Source: Catellatospora tritici
GTDB taxonomy: Bacteria > Actinomycetota > Actinomycetes > Mycobacteriales > Micromonosporaceae
Reading direction: 5' to 3'
Assembly (NCBI RefSeq): GCF_019083965.1
Contig: NZ_JAHRCY010000013.1
Span: forward strand, 62,001 to 126,000
Length of the DNA stretch: 64,000 nucleotides
Each line of letters starts with the position of its first letter. The stretch's first letter is position 1. The translations under genes were made by a program, and so were the position numbers. Below the pieces are notes generated by a model. The model was not told the DNA's origin and did not search any database. It was given only the letters and a program-made list of their open reading frames with translations. Positions 7,566 through 17,050 of the stretch are shown here, piece after piece.

Positions 7566-9143
7566 ATGAGACGTACCGTCGCCGTCGCCGTTGCCGCATT
7601 GCTGGTCACGGCCGCTGCGGGCACCGCCGCGTCCGGCGCGCCGCGACCGCGTACCGACGCTGTCACCGCGGCGCTCGCGTCGCTCACCGCACCTGGGACA
7701 GCCACCGGCGCCGAGACCTACCAGCCACAGCGGACCATCGTCGACGCCGACGGCAGCGCCCACGTCCGCTTCCAGCGCAGGTACCACGGCCTGCGCGTGC
7801 ACGGCGGCGACGTCGTAGCGCACCTGGACCGTACCGGTGCCGCCACCGGCGTGGGCGACGCGTCGGCCGCGCCGCTCACCCTCGACCCCACCGCCCGCGT
7901 GACAGCGGCGTCGGCGGCCGCGGCGTCCCGGCGCGCCTTCCACGGTACGGTCACGTCGGTCGGCGCGCCCGAGCTTGTCGTCGACGCCGACGCGGGCAGG
8001 CTGGCCTGGGAGACCGTGGTGCGCGGCTGGGCCACCGACGGGCAGACCCCGTCACACCGGCACGTGCTGACCGACGCGACGACCGGCACGGTGTACGGGT
8101 CGTACGACGAGATCGAGACCGTGCTCGGGACCGGGCTGGCGATCTGGTCGGGGGCGGTGAGCATCGACACGACGTTCGGCGGTGCGTCGTACGCCATGGT
8201 CGACCCGTCGCACGGCGGCAACCGCACCTGCGACATGTTCAACACCACGAGCGGGCCGTGCACGACCTTCACCGACGCTGACAACACGTGGGGCAACTTC
8301 ACGATCACCAACCGGGCCAGCGCCGCCGCCGACGCGCACTTCGCCTCGGCGAAGACGTACGACTACTTCAAGTTCGTACACGGGCAGAGCGGACGTACCG
8401 GCAGCGGCACCGGCATCACCTCGCGGGTGCACTACGGCAGCAACTACGTCAACGCGTTCTACGACGGAACCCAGCTCACCTTCGGTGACGGCGCGGGCAA
8501 CGCCCGCCCGCTCACCGCGATCGACGTCGTCGGGCACGAGCTGAGCCACGGGTACACCGATGCCCTGGTCCCGTTGGTCTACAGCGGCGAGTCCGGCGGC
8601 ATCGACGAGGCCAGCAGCGACATCTGGGCCACCATGGTCGAGTTCTACGCGGGCGCGCCCGGCGACCCCGCCGACTACACCATCGGCGAGGAGGTCGACA
8701 TCTACGGCACCGGGGTGCCGCTGAGCAACCTGTACGACCCGGCGCTGGACGGCTCGTCGCACAGCTGCTGGTCGGCGGCGACCCCGGGCGCGGATCCGCA
8801 CGTGTCGGCAGGGGTCGGCAAGCACTTCTTCTTCGACCTGGCCGAGGGCACCGGCGCCACCCCGTGGGGCTTCAGCCCGGTCTGCGGTGCGGCGAAGGGG
8901 GTCGTCGGCATTGGCCGGGCCAAGGCGGAGAAGATCTGGTACCGGGCGCTGAAGGTGTACGCGCTGCCCACGGTCAAGTACGTCAACCCGGGCAGCCCCG
9001 GCACCACCATGCGCGCCTACACCCTGGCCGCCGCGGCAGACCTGTACGGCATGTGCTCGATCGAGTACAAGACCGTCAACGCGGCCTGGGTCGCGGTCAA
9101 CGTCCCCGGTTCGATTCTGTGCGGGTCGCTCGCGGCCGAGTAG
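7566..9143 (+). CDS. Secreted thermolysin-like (M4) zinc metalloprotease
   Basis: 525 residues from ATG 7566 (GGGGAGCC upstream). Residues 1-25 form a signal peptide. A propeptide with an FTP-like segment (RRYHGLRVHGGDVVAHLD, about 71-88) follows. The M4 catalytic domain holds HELSH (324-328) for zinc and the general base. GIDEASSD supplies Glu348 as third zinc ligand, and GKHFFF in the later lobe supplies the histidine equivalent of thermolysin His231. All catalytic residues are present, so an active extracellular protease is expected. Cys pairs in TCDMF/GPCTTF suggest disulfides. No neighbouring gene forms an operon with it; a GGGCCC repeat element follows the stop. Confidence 0.95.
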   Translation: MRRTVAVAVAALLVTAAAGTAASGAPRPRTDAVTAALASLTAPGTATGAETYQPQRTIVDADGSAHVRFQRRYHGLRVHGGDVVAHLDRTGAATGVGDASAAPLTLDPTARVTAASAAAASRRAFHGTVTSVGAPELVVDADAGRLAWETVVRGWATDGQTPSHRHVLTDATTGTVYGSYDEIETVLGTGLAIWSGAVSIDTTFGGASYAMVDPSHGGNRTCDMFNTTSGPCTTFTDADNTWGNFTITNRASAAADAHFASAKTYDYFKFVHGQSGRTGSGTGITSRVHYGSNYVNAFYDGTQLTFGDGAGNARPLTAIDVVGHELSHGYTDALVPLVYSGESGGIDEASSDIWATMVEFYAGAPGDPADYTIGEEVDIYGTGVPLSNLYDPALDGSSHSCWSAATPGADPHVSAGVGKHFFFDLAEGTGATPWGFSPVCGAAKGVVGIGRAKAEKIWYRALKVYALPTVKYVNPGSPGTTMRAYTLAAAADLYGMCSIEYKTVNAAWVAVNVPGSILCGSLAAE

Positions 9144-9158
9144 CCTGCCCGGCGGCCG

Positions 9159-9209
9159 TTAAGAAGGGCCCCTTCTACATCGGAAAGCGATAAGAAGGGG
9201 CCCTTCTTA
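9159..9209. repeat. Dispersed GGGCCC-type palindromic repeat, copy 1
   Basis: Two palindromic blocks, TTAAGAAGGGCCCCTTC and TAAGAAGGGGCCCTTCTTA, flank a short linker containing CGGAAAGCGA. The blocks can pair with each other or each fold alone. It sits between the stops of the convergent protease and RCC1 genes, where it could act as a bidirectional terminator. Related copies are at 28691-28740 and 35986-36057. Confidence 0.8.
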
Positions 9210-9211
9210 CC

Positions 9212-11254
9212 TCAGGCGGGTGGGAGGACGACGGTCCAGCCGATGGCGCGGGCGGAGGCGACGGTGCTGGTGGCGGAGACGCCCGCCCACGGGCCCGCGG
9301 CTGCCCCGGAGGTGTCGCCCGCGACGGTGGACAGCAGGCCGCCGCCGGTGCCGGTGGTGGTGCGGCGGACGGTGACCGTGCCGGGCACCGTCCAGGTGGC
9401 GGTGCTGCTGAGCTTCTGCACCCAGTAGCTGAGCACGGTGGAGCCGCCGGTGCCGACCGTCACCGGCGCGGTCGCGTGCGCGGTCTTGGTCGCGGTGTCC
9501 TCGAACGCGCCACTGGCCGACACCGCCCCGGCCCCGGAGTACGCCACCAGGACCATGCTGGACTTCGTGATCGCATCGAGCGTCGTCGACACCGTCGAAC
9601 CCGCGGTGCCCGCCACCGCCGTACGAGTGAACACCCACGAGACCAGGTCGGTGCCGTCGGACTTGGTGCCCACCAGCGTCCAGCCGGTCGGGGTGGTGGT
9701 GGTCGCGCCCCGGTTGCCGGACAGGAACAGCACCAGCCGGTCGCCGGGCTGGACGGCCGCGGGCACGGTCACCGACGGGGTCTGGGTGTTGGCGTCGGTT
9801 CCGGCCGAGGCCCGGAACGTGATCGTGCCCGGGGGCTGCGAGCTGACGGTGACGGTGTGCGTCACCGTGCCGGTGGCCCCGTCGTCGTCGGTGACCGTCA
9901 ACGTGACCGGGTAGCTGCCCGCGGCGGCGTACGTGCACGTCGGCGCGGTTCCGGCACCGGTGGCGCCGTCGCCGAACGTCCACGCGTACGACGCGATGGT
10001 GCCGTCGGCGTCGGCCGCGCCGGAGGCGTCGAAGGTGCAGGCGAGCTGGGTGCAGGACGAGGTGAACGCGGCCGTCGGGTTCTGGTTGACCGGTGGGGTG
10101 GTGCCGTTGGGCTTCAGCACCACGGACCACTGCTCGCCACCGCCACCGGCGACGGTCACCCCGGACAGGCCCGGCACGGTGACGCCCCGGGTGCGGCTGG
10201 TGGTGGTGCCGTCACCGAGCTGGCCGTTGGCGTTGTATCCCCAGGTCATGACGCTGCCGTCGGCCATCGCCGCGATGCCGTGGTCGCGGCCGGAGGCGAT
10301 CGACACCGCCGACGTCACGCCGAGCACCGACACGGGCCGGGTGCGGTTGGTGGTGGTGCCGTCCCCGAGTTCGTCGCGGTAGTTGCGGCCCCACGACAGC
10401 ACCTGGCCGTCGGCGCGCAGCGCGTACGAGTGGTGCGCGCCCGCGGTGACCGCGGTGACGCCCGAGGCGATGACCTGTACCGGGGTGAGGCGGTCGGTGG
10501 TGGTGCCGTCGCCGACCTGGCCGTAGATGTTCCAGCCCCACGCCCAGACGGAACCGTCGGTCAGCCGGGCCACGCCGTGGTCGCGGCCGCCCGCGATCGA
10601 GGTGACGTTGGCCAGCGTGCCGACGCGGACCGGGCTGGTGCGGGTGGTCCGGGTGCCGTCGCCGAGTTCGCCGTTGTCGTTGAGACCCCAGGCGACCGTC
10701 CAGCCGTTGGCGCGTACGGCGTAGCTCATGTCGCGCCCGGCGGCGATCGACACCGCGTCGGTGAGGCCGGCGACCTGCACCGGCGAGCTGCGGGTGGTGG
10801 TCGAGCCGTCGCCGAGCTGCCCGGTCGTGTTCAGCCCCCAGGTGTAGACGGTGCCGGAGGCGGTGCGGGCCATCGAGTGGTTGTGTCCGGCGGCGACCTC
10901 GACGACGTTGCTCAGGCCGGGCACCATCGTCGGGGACGGACGGTTGGTGAGGTTGCCCAGGCCGAGCTGGCCCTGCTCGCTGCTGCCCCAGGTCCAGACG
11001 TGCCCGGCGGAGTCGAGGGCGACCGCGTGCTCGCGCCCGCCCGCGATCTGGACGATGTCGGTGAGGCCGGGGACCGCGCCGGGCGTCAGGCGTGCGGTGG
11101 TGGTGCCGTTGCCGAGCTGCCCGAACCCGTTGCCGCCCCATGTGTACGCCGTGTGGGTGACCACATCGGCCTGCGCGCCGGTGCCCGCGGGCAACGTGAT
11201 CACCACGAGCAGGCCCACCAGGACCGCACGCAGGTACTTTGTGGACATACGCAT
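9212..11254 (-). CDS. Secreted RCC1 beta-propeller protein with PKD domain
   Basis: 680 residues. The signal peptide covers residues 1 to about 29. About seven RCC1 repeats run from about 35 to 385, with the recurring pattern YTWGxNxxGQLGxGTTTxRxxPxxVxGLxxVxxIAGGxxHxxAL. A PKD domain follows (about 391-475: AAFTSSC, YAWTFGDGATG, TLTVTDDDG). The last 200 residues (from TITFRASAGTD) form a further beta-rich extracellular domain with no recognised name. The start ATG 11254 has GGGAGG 8 nt upstream. Likely an exported or surface-associated binding protein; ligand unknown. A second RCC1 protein lies at 17051. Confidence 0.9.
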   Translation of the reverse strand: MRMSTKYLRAVLVGLLVVITLPAGTGAQADVVTHTAYTWGGNGFGQLGNGTTTARLTPGAVPGLTDIVQIAGGREHAVALDSAGHVWTWGSSEQGQLGLGNLTNRPSPTMVPGLSNVVEVAAGHNHSMARTASGTVYTWGLNTTGQLGDGSTTTRSSPVQVAGLTDAVSIAAGRDMSYAVRANGWTVAWGLNDNGELGDGTRTTRTSPVRVGTLANVTSIAGGRDHGVARLTDGSVWAWGWNIYGQVGDGTTTDRLTPVQVIASGVTAVTAGAHHSYALRADGQVLSWGRNYRDELGDGTTTNRTRPVSVLGVTSAVSIASGRDHGIAAMADGSVMTWGYNANGQLGDGTTTSRTRGVTVPGLSGVTVAGGGGEQWSVVLKPNGTTPPVNQNPTAAFTSSCTQLACTFDASGAADADGTIASYAWTFGDGATGAGTAPTCTYAAAGSYPVTLTVTDDDGATGTVTHTVTVSSQPPGTITFRASAGTDANTQTPSVTVPAAVQPGDRLVLFLSGNRGATTTTPTGWTLVGTKSDGTDLVSWVFTRTAVAGTAGSTVSTTLDAITKSSMVLVAYSGAGAVSASGAFEDTATKTAHATAPVTVGTGGSTVLSYWVQKLSSTATWTVPGTVTVRRTTTGTGGGLLSTVAGDTSGAAAGPWAGVSATSTVASARAIGWTVVLPPA

Positions 11255-11368
11255 GGAACGCCTCCCGGCCGCAGGTCGGCGTGAAATCTAACCCGGGCAC
11301 GGCGGGGTGCGGCAGCGTCGGTTCAGCTGACAATTCCGGCCGTACATACGGGGTGGCGCTGCCGACGC

Positions 11369-11821
11369 TCAGCTGAGCCGTTCGGCGCGCCGGCGCCGTA
11401 TCCGCCTCGCCGCGACCACCGCGAACACACCGAGGCCTGCCACGCCCAGCAGGATCGCGGCGATCGTCCTTTGGTAGGCGTCGCTGTGCAGGCCGTAGAC
11501 CTCGTCGGCGGCACCGGTGTACCGGGCGGGCAGGCGGTCACCGAGCTGGACCCGGCGGACCGGCGGGTCCACGAAGCCGACGCGGGGCAGGGTGAGGCTA
11601 CCGTCGTCGGCGGTCCACGATCCCGTGGTGCAGTCGCCCATCACGCACGCGGTCGACGCGAACACTCCAGACAGGCCCTTCTCCTGGTGCGCGCGCCAGG
11701 ACGGCCCGAGGTGCCGCGCCCCCTGCACCAGGAACATCACCGACAGGATCGGCAGGACCGCCCACAGTGCCAGCACCTTCACAATCTTGGTGGTGAACTC
11801 GCGGGTGAAGTCGTCTTCCAT
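11369..11821 (-). CDS. Small membrane protein, tandem paralogue A
   Basis: 150 residues. The ATG has CGGAGGG upstream. A hydrophobic segment at about 15-33 (VLALWAVLPILSVMFLVQGA) and another at about 119-138 (TIAAILLGVAGLGVFAVVAA) bracket an extracytoplasmic loop containing two Cys (STACVMGDC). The C-terminus is very basic (RRIRRRRAERLS). It aligns along its whole length with the next gene (11991-12473), including LGPSWRAH, the GDC loop and YG.....YQRTIA. The two clearly arose by duplication. Function unknown; resembles the DUF3592-type membrane protein layout. Confidence 0.75.
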   Translation of the reverse strand: MEDDFTREFTTKIVKVLALWAVLPILSVMFLVQGARHLGPSWRAHQEKGLSGVFASTACVMGDCTTGSWTADDGSLTLPRVGFVDPPVRRVQLGDRLPARYTGAADEVYGLHSDAYQRTIAAILLGVAGLGVFAVVAARRIRRRRAERLS

Positions 11822-11864
11822 CGAGGTCCCTCCGGAACCCGGGCAAGGATGAGGCCAGGACGGT

Positions 11865-11881
11865 GGCTCACGGTATACCCG
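11865..11881 (-). promoter_or_regulatory. Conserved upstream element of paralogue A
   Basis: A 17-bp sequence (CGGGTATACCGTGAGCC on the minus strand) is identical to one upstream of the paralogous gene at 12521-12537. TATACC may serve as a -10 box. It is retained at similar distance before both genes (44 and 48 bp), suggesting a shared promoter or operator. Confidence 0.45.
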
Positions 11882-11990
11882 TCGGGGGAGCACCGCTGAC
11901 CCGAACAGTCCCAGATTCCTAGGATGGCGTAGCCATAGTGACCATGATCGTGGCACGCGCCTAAGCACTGCCTCGCGGATTCGGATCTGC

Positions 11991-12473
11991 TCAGGCGCGG
12001 AAGCGGTTCGGGTCGGGTTGGCTGAGCCGGTCGGCGCGCTCGCGCCGCTTCCGGTGGACGGCGATCGCACCGACGGCAGCCAGTCCGATGAGTCCCACCA
12101 GGATGTTGGCGATCCGGCTGCGGTAGTTGTTGCTCGGGATGCCGTAGACGGCACCGGAGCCGCCGGCGTACTGGGCGGGCACCCTCCTGCCGGTGTGCAA
12201 CCGCTGATCGGGCTCGTCATAGAGGCGTACCGGGTGCAGCCGGATCCGGCCGTCGCCGGAGGTCCACGTCCCACCGCCGAGGCAGTCGCCGTGGCTGCAG
12301 CGCGCGGTGAAGACTCCCGGCGTGCCGAGCCCTTCGTGTGCGCGCCAGGCCGGGCCCAGTTGCAGCACGCCGTCGATCACGAACCATGCGGACATGACGG
12401 GCAGCAGCAGCCACAGCGCCAGGGCCCTGCCGATGCGGGCGTTGTCCTCGCGCACCATGCGCTCGACATCCAC
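11991..12473 (-). CDS. Small membrane protein, tandem paralogue B
   Basis: 160 residues from GTG 12473, chosen because GGAAGGAC lies 6 nt upstream and the resulting N-terminus aligns with paralogue A. ATG 12458 is the alternative. It has two membrane segments (about 16-34 and 121-140), a central loop with CSHGDC, and a basic C-terminal tail. It shares LGPAWRAH, the GDC loop and the IPSNNYRSRIANI region with its neighbour. Function unknown. Confidence 0.73.
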   Translation of the reverse strand: MDVERMVREDNARIGRALALWLLLPVMSAWFVIDGVLQLGPAWRAHEGLGTPGVFTARCSHGDCLGGGTWTSGDGRIRLHPVRLYDEPDQRLHTGRRVPAQYAGGSGAVYGIPSNNYRSRIANILVGLIGLAAVGAIAVHRKRRERADRLSQPDPNRFRA

Positions 12474-12520
12474 GCGGACGTCCTTCCGCGACTTTGCTCG
12501 GCCGGAGGAGCCGAGGCGGG

Positions 12521-12537
12521 GGCTCACGGTATACCCG
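12521..12537 (-). promoter_or_regulatory. Conserved upstream element of paralogue B
   Basis: This is the same 17-bp sequence as at 11865-11881, again about 50 bp upstream of the start codon. It is probably part of the promoter copied with the gene. Confidence 0.45.
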
Positions 12538-12691
12538 CCGCGCGAGCGCCGCCGCCCCGGCGCGGGCGGCAACGGTCGTGTCCGGATGAAATTCATGAAT
12601 GCTGGCGAAAAGCGCACTCTGGGGCGCTGATCGCATCATGCTGGGCTTCGGGGGCTGTGTCCGGGCTGGTGGGTGCGGGGGAGTGGTGGGG

Positions 12692-14371
12692 ATGACCGCG
12701 GCGGTGGGCGCCGAGAAGAGGACGTTCACCCAGCGGATGCTGGACGGGGTCGAGCGGGTCGGCAACAAGGTCCCGCACCCGGTGATGATCTTCTTGTACC
12801 TGATTCTGTTGATCATCATCCTCTCGGCGGTCTTCGCCGCGTTCGGGGTCAAGGTGACGTACGAGACGGCTGCCCCCGGGCCGATCGCGGCCGAGGAGAC
12901 CTACCCCGGCGGCACCATCGAGCCCTCGCTGGAGATCCCACCGGAGGAGCTGTACCACCCTCCGGTCAAGACCCACACCGAGACCACCGAGATCAGAAGC
13001 CTGCTCACCGCCGACGGCATCCGGTTCATCTTCACCTCGGCGGTCAGCAACTTCACCAACTTCGGCGTCGTCGGCGTCATCCTCGTCGCCATGATCGGCG
13101 TCGGCCTGGCCGAGCGGGCCGGGCTCATCGGCGCGCTGATCCGCAGGCTGGTCGCGGTCGCCCCACCCTGGTCGCTGACGTTCATCATCGTGCTGGTCGG
13201 CATCCTGTCCTCGATCGCGTCCGACGCCGGATACCTGGTGCTCATCCCACTGGGCGCGGTCGCGTTCATGAGCGTCGGGCGGCATCCGCTGGCCGGGCTC
13301 GCGGCGGCGTTCGCGGCCGTCGGCGGCACGTTCATGGTGAACGTGCTGATCACCCCGACCGACGGCATCATCACGGAGATCACGAACGAGGCCGTCGCGC
13401 TGGCCGATCCGACCAAGAAGATCGGCTTGACCGCGAACATGCTGTTCGCCATCGGGTCGACCATCTTCCTGGCGATTCTGATCACGGTCGTGACGGAGAA
13501 GATGATCGAGCCACGGCTGGGCAAGTTCACCGGGACCGTGTCGAACGAGCCCACCGACGTCCCCGACGCGAACCCGGCCGAGGGGCACGCCGACCCGGCC
13601 GGGCAGGCCCGCGGGCTGCGGTACGCGCTGTGGGGGCTGCTCGCCGTGCTGGCGCTGCTCCTGCTGCTGTCCGTGCCGCCCCGGCCCTGGGGCATCCTGC
13701 GCAACCCGGTCACCGGCAGCCTGGTCGAGGACTCGCCGCTGATGGACAGCCTGATCTTCATCATCATGCTGGTGTTCCTGGTCTGCGGCCTGTGCTACGG
13801 CGCGGGCGCCGGGACGCTCCGGGGCAGCGCGGCGGCGATGGACGCGATCACCAAGACGTACGCCGGGCTCGGCGGTCTGATCTTCATGTTGCTGGTGATC
13901 GCCCAGTTCATCGCGTACTTCAACTACACGAACATGGCCACCGTCGCGGCGGTGAAGATGGCCGACGCCCTGGAACGAGCCAGCATCGGGCCGTTGTGGC
14001 TGCTCATCGGGTTCATCGTGGTGGTGCTGCTGCTGGACATCATCATCCCGGGCGTCATTCCGAAGTGGGCCATCTTCGCGCCGATCTTCGTGCCGCTGTT
14101 CCTACGCCTGGGCGTGGCGCCGCAGACCGTGCTGGCCGCCTACCGGGTCGCCGACTCGCCGATGAACGTGGTCACCCCGCTCATGGTGTACCTGCCGTTC
14201 ATCGTGCTGCTGGCGCAGAAGTACAAGAAGGGGGCGGGCGTCGGGACGGTGATCTCGCTGATGATCCCGTACACGATCATCATCGCGGTGGCCTGGACGC
14301 TGTTCTTCGTCGCCTGGTATCTGCTGGGCATCCCGCTCGGCCCGGGTGCGCCGGTCCACCTCGCGTCGTAG
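12692..14371 (+). CDS. AbgT-family transporter (p-aminobenzoyl-glutamate type)
   Basis: 559 residues from ATG 12692 (GGGGGAG upstream). The N-terminus carries the family motif RVGNKVPHPVMIFLYLILLI, and the body has about 12 membrane segments including a TPTDGIITEITNEA loop and SDAGYLVLIPL. AbgT proteins import p-aminobenzoyl-glutamate; some actinobacterial members export sulfonamides or other antimetabolites. The next gene begins only 9 nt later and also encodes a transporter, so the two are cotranscribed. Confidence 0.9.
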   Translation: MTAAVGAEKRTFTQRMLDGVERVGNKVPHPVMIFLYLILLIIILSAVFAAFGVKVTYETAAPGPIAAEETYPGGTIEPSLEIPPEELYHPPVKTHTETTEIRSLLTADGIRFIFTSAVSNFTNFGVVGVILVAMIGVGLAERAGLIGALIRRLVAVAPPWSLTFIIVLVGILSSIASDAGYLVLIPLGAVAFMSVGRHPLAGLAAAFAAVGGTFMVNVLITPTDGIITEITNEAVALADPTKKIGLTANMLFAIGSTIFLAILITVVTEKMIEPRLGKFTGTVSNEPTDVPDANPAEGHADPAGQARGLRYALWGLLAVLALLLLLSVPPRPWGILRNPVTGSLVEDSPLMDSLIFIIMLVFLVCGLCYGAGAGTLRGSAAAMDAITKTYAGLGGLIFMLLVIAQFIAYFNYTNMATVAAVKMADALERASIGPLWLLIGFIVVVLLLDIIIPGVIPKWAIFAPIFVPLFLRLGVAPQTVLAAYRVADSPMNVVTPLMVYLPFIVLLAQKYKKGAGVGTVISLMIPYTIIIAVAWTLFFVAWYLLGIPLGPGAPVHLAS

Positions 14372-14380
14372 GACCGCGCC

Positions 14381-16180
14381 GTGAGCCAGGCGGCGGTCGC
14401 GTTCGCGATCCTCGGCGCGGCGGTCGTGCTGTTCGTCTGGAACCGACTGCCCGTCGAGGTGGTGGCGCTGGGCGCGGCGCTGAGTCTGTACTTCACCGGG
14501 CTGCTCGGGCCCGCGCAGATCTTCGCCGGGTTCGGCGATCCGGTCGTCATCTTCGTGGCCAGCCTGTTCGTGGTCAGCGAGGGGTTGGACGCGACCGGGG
14601 TCACCACGTGGGCCGGGCAGGCGCTGACGGCACGGGCCGGGACCGGGCGCACCCGGCTGCTGGTCCTGGTCATGCTGCTGGTCGCCGGGCTCACCGCCCT
14701 GATCACGGTCAACGGGGCGGTGGCGGCGCTGTTGCCGATGGTCGTCGTCTTGGCCGTACGCACCGGACTGTCGCCGTCGGAGCTGGCGATGCCGCTGGCG
14801 TTCGGCGCGCACGCGGGGTCGATGCTGGCGCTGACCGGCACCCCGATCAACGTCATCTCGTCCGAGGCGGCCCAGGGCGCCACCGGCCGCGGGTTCGACT
14901 TCTTCGAGTTCGCGCTGGTCGGGGTGCCGCTGGTGCTCGGCACGATCGCGATCGCGGTGCTGGCCGGACACCGCCTGCTGCCCCGGCGCGCCGCCGAGAC
15001 GATGCCGCAGGACCTCAGCCGCCACGCCCGCACACTGGCCAAGCAGTACCGGCTGGACCGGGACGCGTACCGGCTGGCGGTGCCGGTCGACGGCGGGCCG
15101 GTCACGGTGCCGGACCCGGACGCCTACCCGGGGCTGGTGCTGGTCGGGGTACAGACGGCCGACGGGCTGCCGCGGGCGTCCGGCGCGGTCGGCGCCGGTG
15201 ACGTGCTGGTCATGAGCGGCGACGCGGAGTCGGCGGCCCGGTTCGCCGCCGACCGGGGGCTGGCGTTCCTGCCCGGGGCCACCGCCGACCACGTCGTGGG
15301 CGCGTTGCTCAACCGGGCGTACGGCGTCGCCGAGGTCGTCGTCAGCCCGCGCTCCGGCCTGGTCGGGGCGGCGGCGTTCCCGGGGATGGTCACCGACAGC
15401 GGCGACCTGGTCGTGCTCGCGGTGCAGCGCCGGGGACACCTGCGGGGGCCGGGCCGCACCGAGCTCGCCGCCGGAGACACGTTGCTGGTGCAGGGTGACT
15501 GGGCGGCGCTGGAACGCAACGTGGACCGTGACCCCGACGTGCTGGTCGTGGACTCCCCGGCGCTGCTGCGCCGCCAGGCGGTGCCGCTCGGTCCCGGAGC
15601 CAAGCGTGCTGTGGCGGTGCTGCTCGGGATGGTGGTGCTGCTGGCGAGCGGGATCGTGCCGCCCGCGGTGGCGGGGCTGCTGGCGGCAGGGGCGATGGTG
15701 GTGCTGCGGGTGGTGACCATGGGGCAGGCGTACCGGGCGATCTCGTGGACGACCGTGGTCATCATCGGGGCGATGATCCCGCTGTCGGTGGCCATCCAGC
15801 AGTCGGGTGCGGCCGAGTTGGTGGCGCAGGCGCTCGTGGGGGCGGTCGGCGGCGGTGGCCCGTACGCGCTGCTGCTGGGGTTGTTCCTGCTCACCGCGGT
15901 GCTGGGGCAGCTGATCAGCAACACCGCGACGGCACTGATCGTCATTCCGATCGCGTTGTCGGCCGCCGGGGAACTGGGGGTGTCGGTGCGGCCGGTGCTG
16001 ATGTGCGTGACGGTGGCCGCCGCGGCGGCGTTCCTGACGCCGGTGGCGACCCCGGCCAACATGATGGTGATGGGGCCGGGCGGCTACCGGTTCGGCGACT
16101 ACTGGCGGTTCGGCCTGGTCATGCTGGCCTGGTTCGGGATCGTGTCGGTGCTGCTGGTCCCGGTCTTCTGGCGTTTCTGA
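14381..16180 (+). CDS. SLC13/CitM-type ion transporter with RCK_C (TrkA-C) domains
   Basis: 599 residues from GTG 14381. Two membrane halves carry the SLC13/ArsB-superfamily signature segments (VNGAVAALLPMVVVLA and LTGTPINVISSEAA in the first, LISNTATALIVIPIALSAA and FLTPVATPANMMVMGPGGY in the second). Between them, residues about 215-385 form two soluble RCK_C modules (LVGVQTADGLPRAS, DVLVMSGD; LVLAVQRRG, TLLVQGDW), typical of regulated sodium/anion symporters. The substrate could be a dicarboxylate, sulfate or related anion. It is coupled with the AbgT gene. Confidence 0.87.
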   Translation: MSQAAVAFAILGAAVVLFVWNRLPVEVVALGAALSLYFTGLLGPAQIFAGFGDPVVIFVASLFVVSEGLDATGVTTWAGQALTARAGTGRTRLLVLVMLLVAGLTALITVNGAVAALLPMVVVLAVRTGLSPSELAMPLAFGAHAGSMLALTGTPINVISSEAAQGATGRGFDFFEFALVGVPLVLGTIAIAVLAGHRLLPRRAAETMPQDLSRHARTLAKQYRLDRDAYRLAVPVDGGPVTVPDPDAYPGLVLVGVQTADGLPRASGAVGAGDVLVMSGDAESAARFAADRGLAFLPGATADHVVGALLNRAYGVAEVVVSPRSGLVGAAAFPGMVTDSGDLVVLAVQRRGHLRGPGRTELAAGDTLLVQGDWAALERNVDRDPDVLVVDSPALLRRQAVPLGPGAKRAVAVLLGMVVLLASGIVPPAVAGLLAAGAMVVLRVVTMGQAYRAISWTTVVIIGAMIPLSVAIQQSGAAELVAQALVGAVGGGGPYALLLGLFLLTAVLGQLISNTATALIVIPIALSAAGELGVSVRPVLMCVTVAAAAAFLTPVATPANMMVMGPGGYRFGDYWRFGLVMLAWFGIVSVLLVPVFWRF

Positions 16181-16252
16181 CCCTTCGGCGGCGGTCTCGC
16201 CGATCTCGCGCACGGATTCCGCCCGACCCTGGTGCGCCTCCACCCAGTTCCT

Positions 16253-16268
16253 GTTGATCAACTAGGAT
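16253..16268 (+). promoter_or_regulatory. Palindrome plus -10 box for a leaderless transcript
   Basis: GTTGATCAAC (16253-16262), a perfect 10-bp palindrome, directly abuts TAGGAT (16263-16268). TAGGAT ends 6 nt before ATG 16275. The palindrome occupies the extended -10/spacer region, so a bound factor would block the promoter. Confidence 0.45.
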
Positions 16269-16274
16269 GCGGGC

Positions 16275-16898
16275 ATGGCGTTGCTGCACAAAGCTGAGCT
16301 CACTCCGACCAAGCTGGAACTTCTGGCCGCCTGGCTGCCCACCCGGTCCTGGTACGACGGACCGGCCGCCCCCGCGCTGGAGCGGGTCGCGGCGTGCCGG
16401 TTCGACGACCCGGCGGGTGAGGTCGGCGTGGAGACCATCGTCGTGCGTGCCGGTGACGGCCCGCTGCTGCACACCCCGCTGACCTACCGCGACGCGCCGC
16501 TCGCCGGGGCTGAGCAGTGGCTGGTCGGCACGACCGAGCACGCCGTGCTCGGCAAGCGTTGGGTGTACGACGCCTGCGGCGACCCGGTCTACGTGGCCGC
16601 CCTGGCGGGCGCGATCCTCACGGGCTCGGGCGAGGCGCTGGAGTTCGTCGAGGAGGACGGCCGCGCGGTTCCACGGACCCCCGCGATGAGCGTGCGCGGC
16701 ACCGGCGCCGCGACCGCCGCCCCGTCGGTGGCCGAGGCGGCCGTGACCGACGGCGACCCGGCGCTGCTCGCGGTCGGTGAGCTGGAACTGGCGGTGGCCC
16801 GCGTTCTCGACCCGTCGGCGGACGCCGGCACGCGGCTCGTGCTGCACGGTTCGTGGCCGGACCTGGCCGGTCGGGTGGTGCTGGCCTGGGTGCGCTGA
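16275..16898 (+). CDS. Maltokinase N-terminal cap-like domain protein
   Basis: 207 residues. The sequence from LHKAELTPTKLELLAAWLPT through TYRDAPLAGAEQWLVGTTEHAVLGKRWVYDACGDPVYVAAL matches the N-terminal cap of actinobacterial maltokinases. Stand-alone versions of this cap are annotated as CG0192-like proteins. There is no kinase domain, so it is not a kinase by itself. The preceding TAGGAT at 6 nt indicates a leaderless start at this ATG. It is monocistronic between a transporter and an RCC1 gene. Confidence 0.75.
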   Translation: MALLHKAELTPTKLELLAAWLPTRSWYDGPAAPALERVAACRFDDPAGEVGVETIVVRAGDGPLLHTPLTYRDAPLAGAEQWLVGTTEHAVLGKRWVYDACGDPVYVAALAGAILTGSGEALEFVEEDGRAVPRTPAMSVRGTGAATAAPSVAEAAVTDGDPALLAVGELELAVARVLDPSADAGTRLVLHGSWPDLAGRVVLAWVR

Positions 16899-17050
16899 GG
16901 CGCCGTACGTCCGGATCGGCACCGACAGATCCGACCGGTCCCGGGCGCGTCGAAGACGAGCTTCCGACATCACCCTGTAAATCTGTCACTGATCGTGACC
17001 TGCGCGTTTGTGTGAACCGCCGGTCCAGTGCTCAGTTCGGGGGGAATGAA

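Noticed and set aside
14102..16261. Very long minus-strand frame opposite the transporter pair
   Set aside because: Antisense shadow rich in His/Arg/Gln with no fold-like pattern; the plus-strand transporters have clear membrane motifs.
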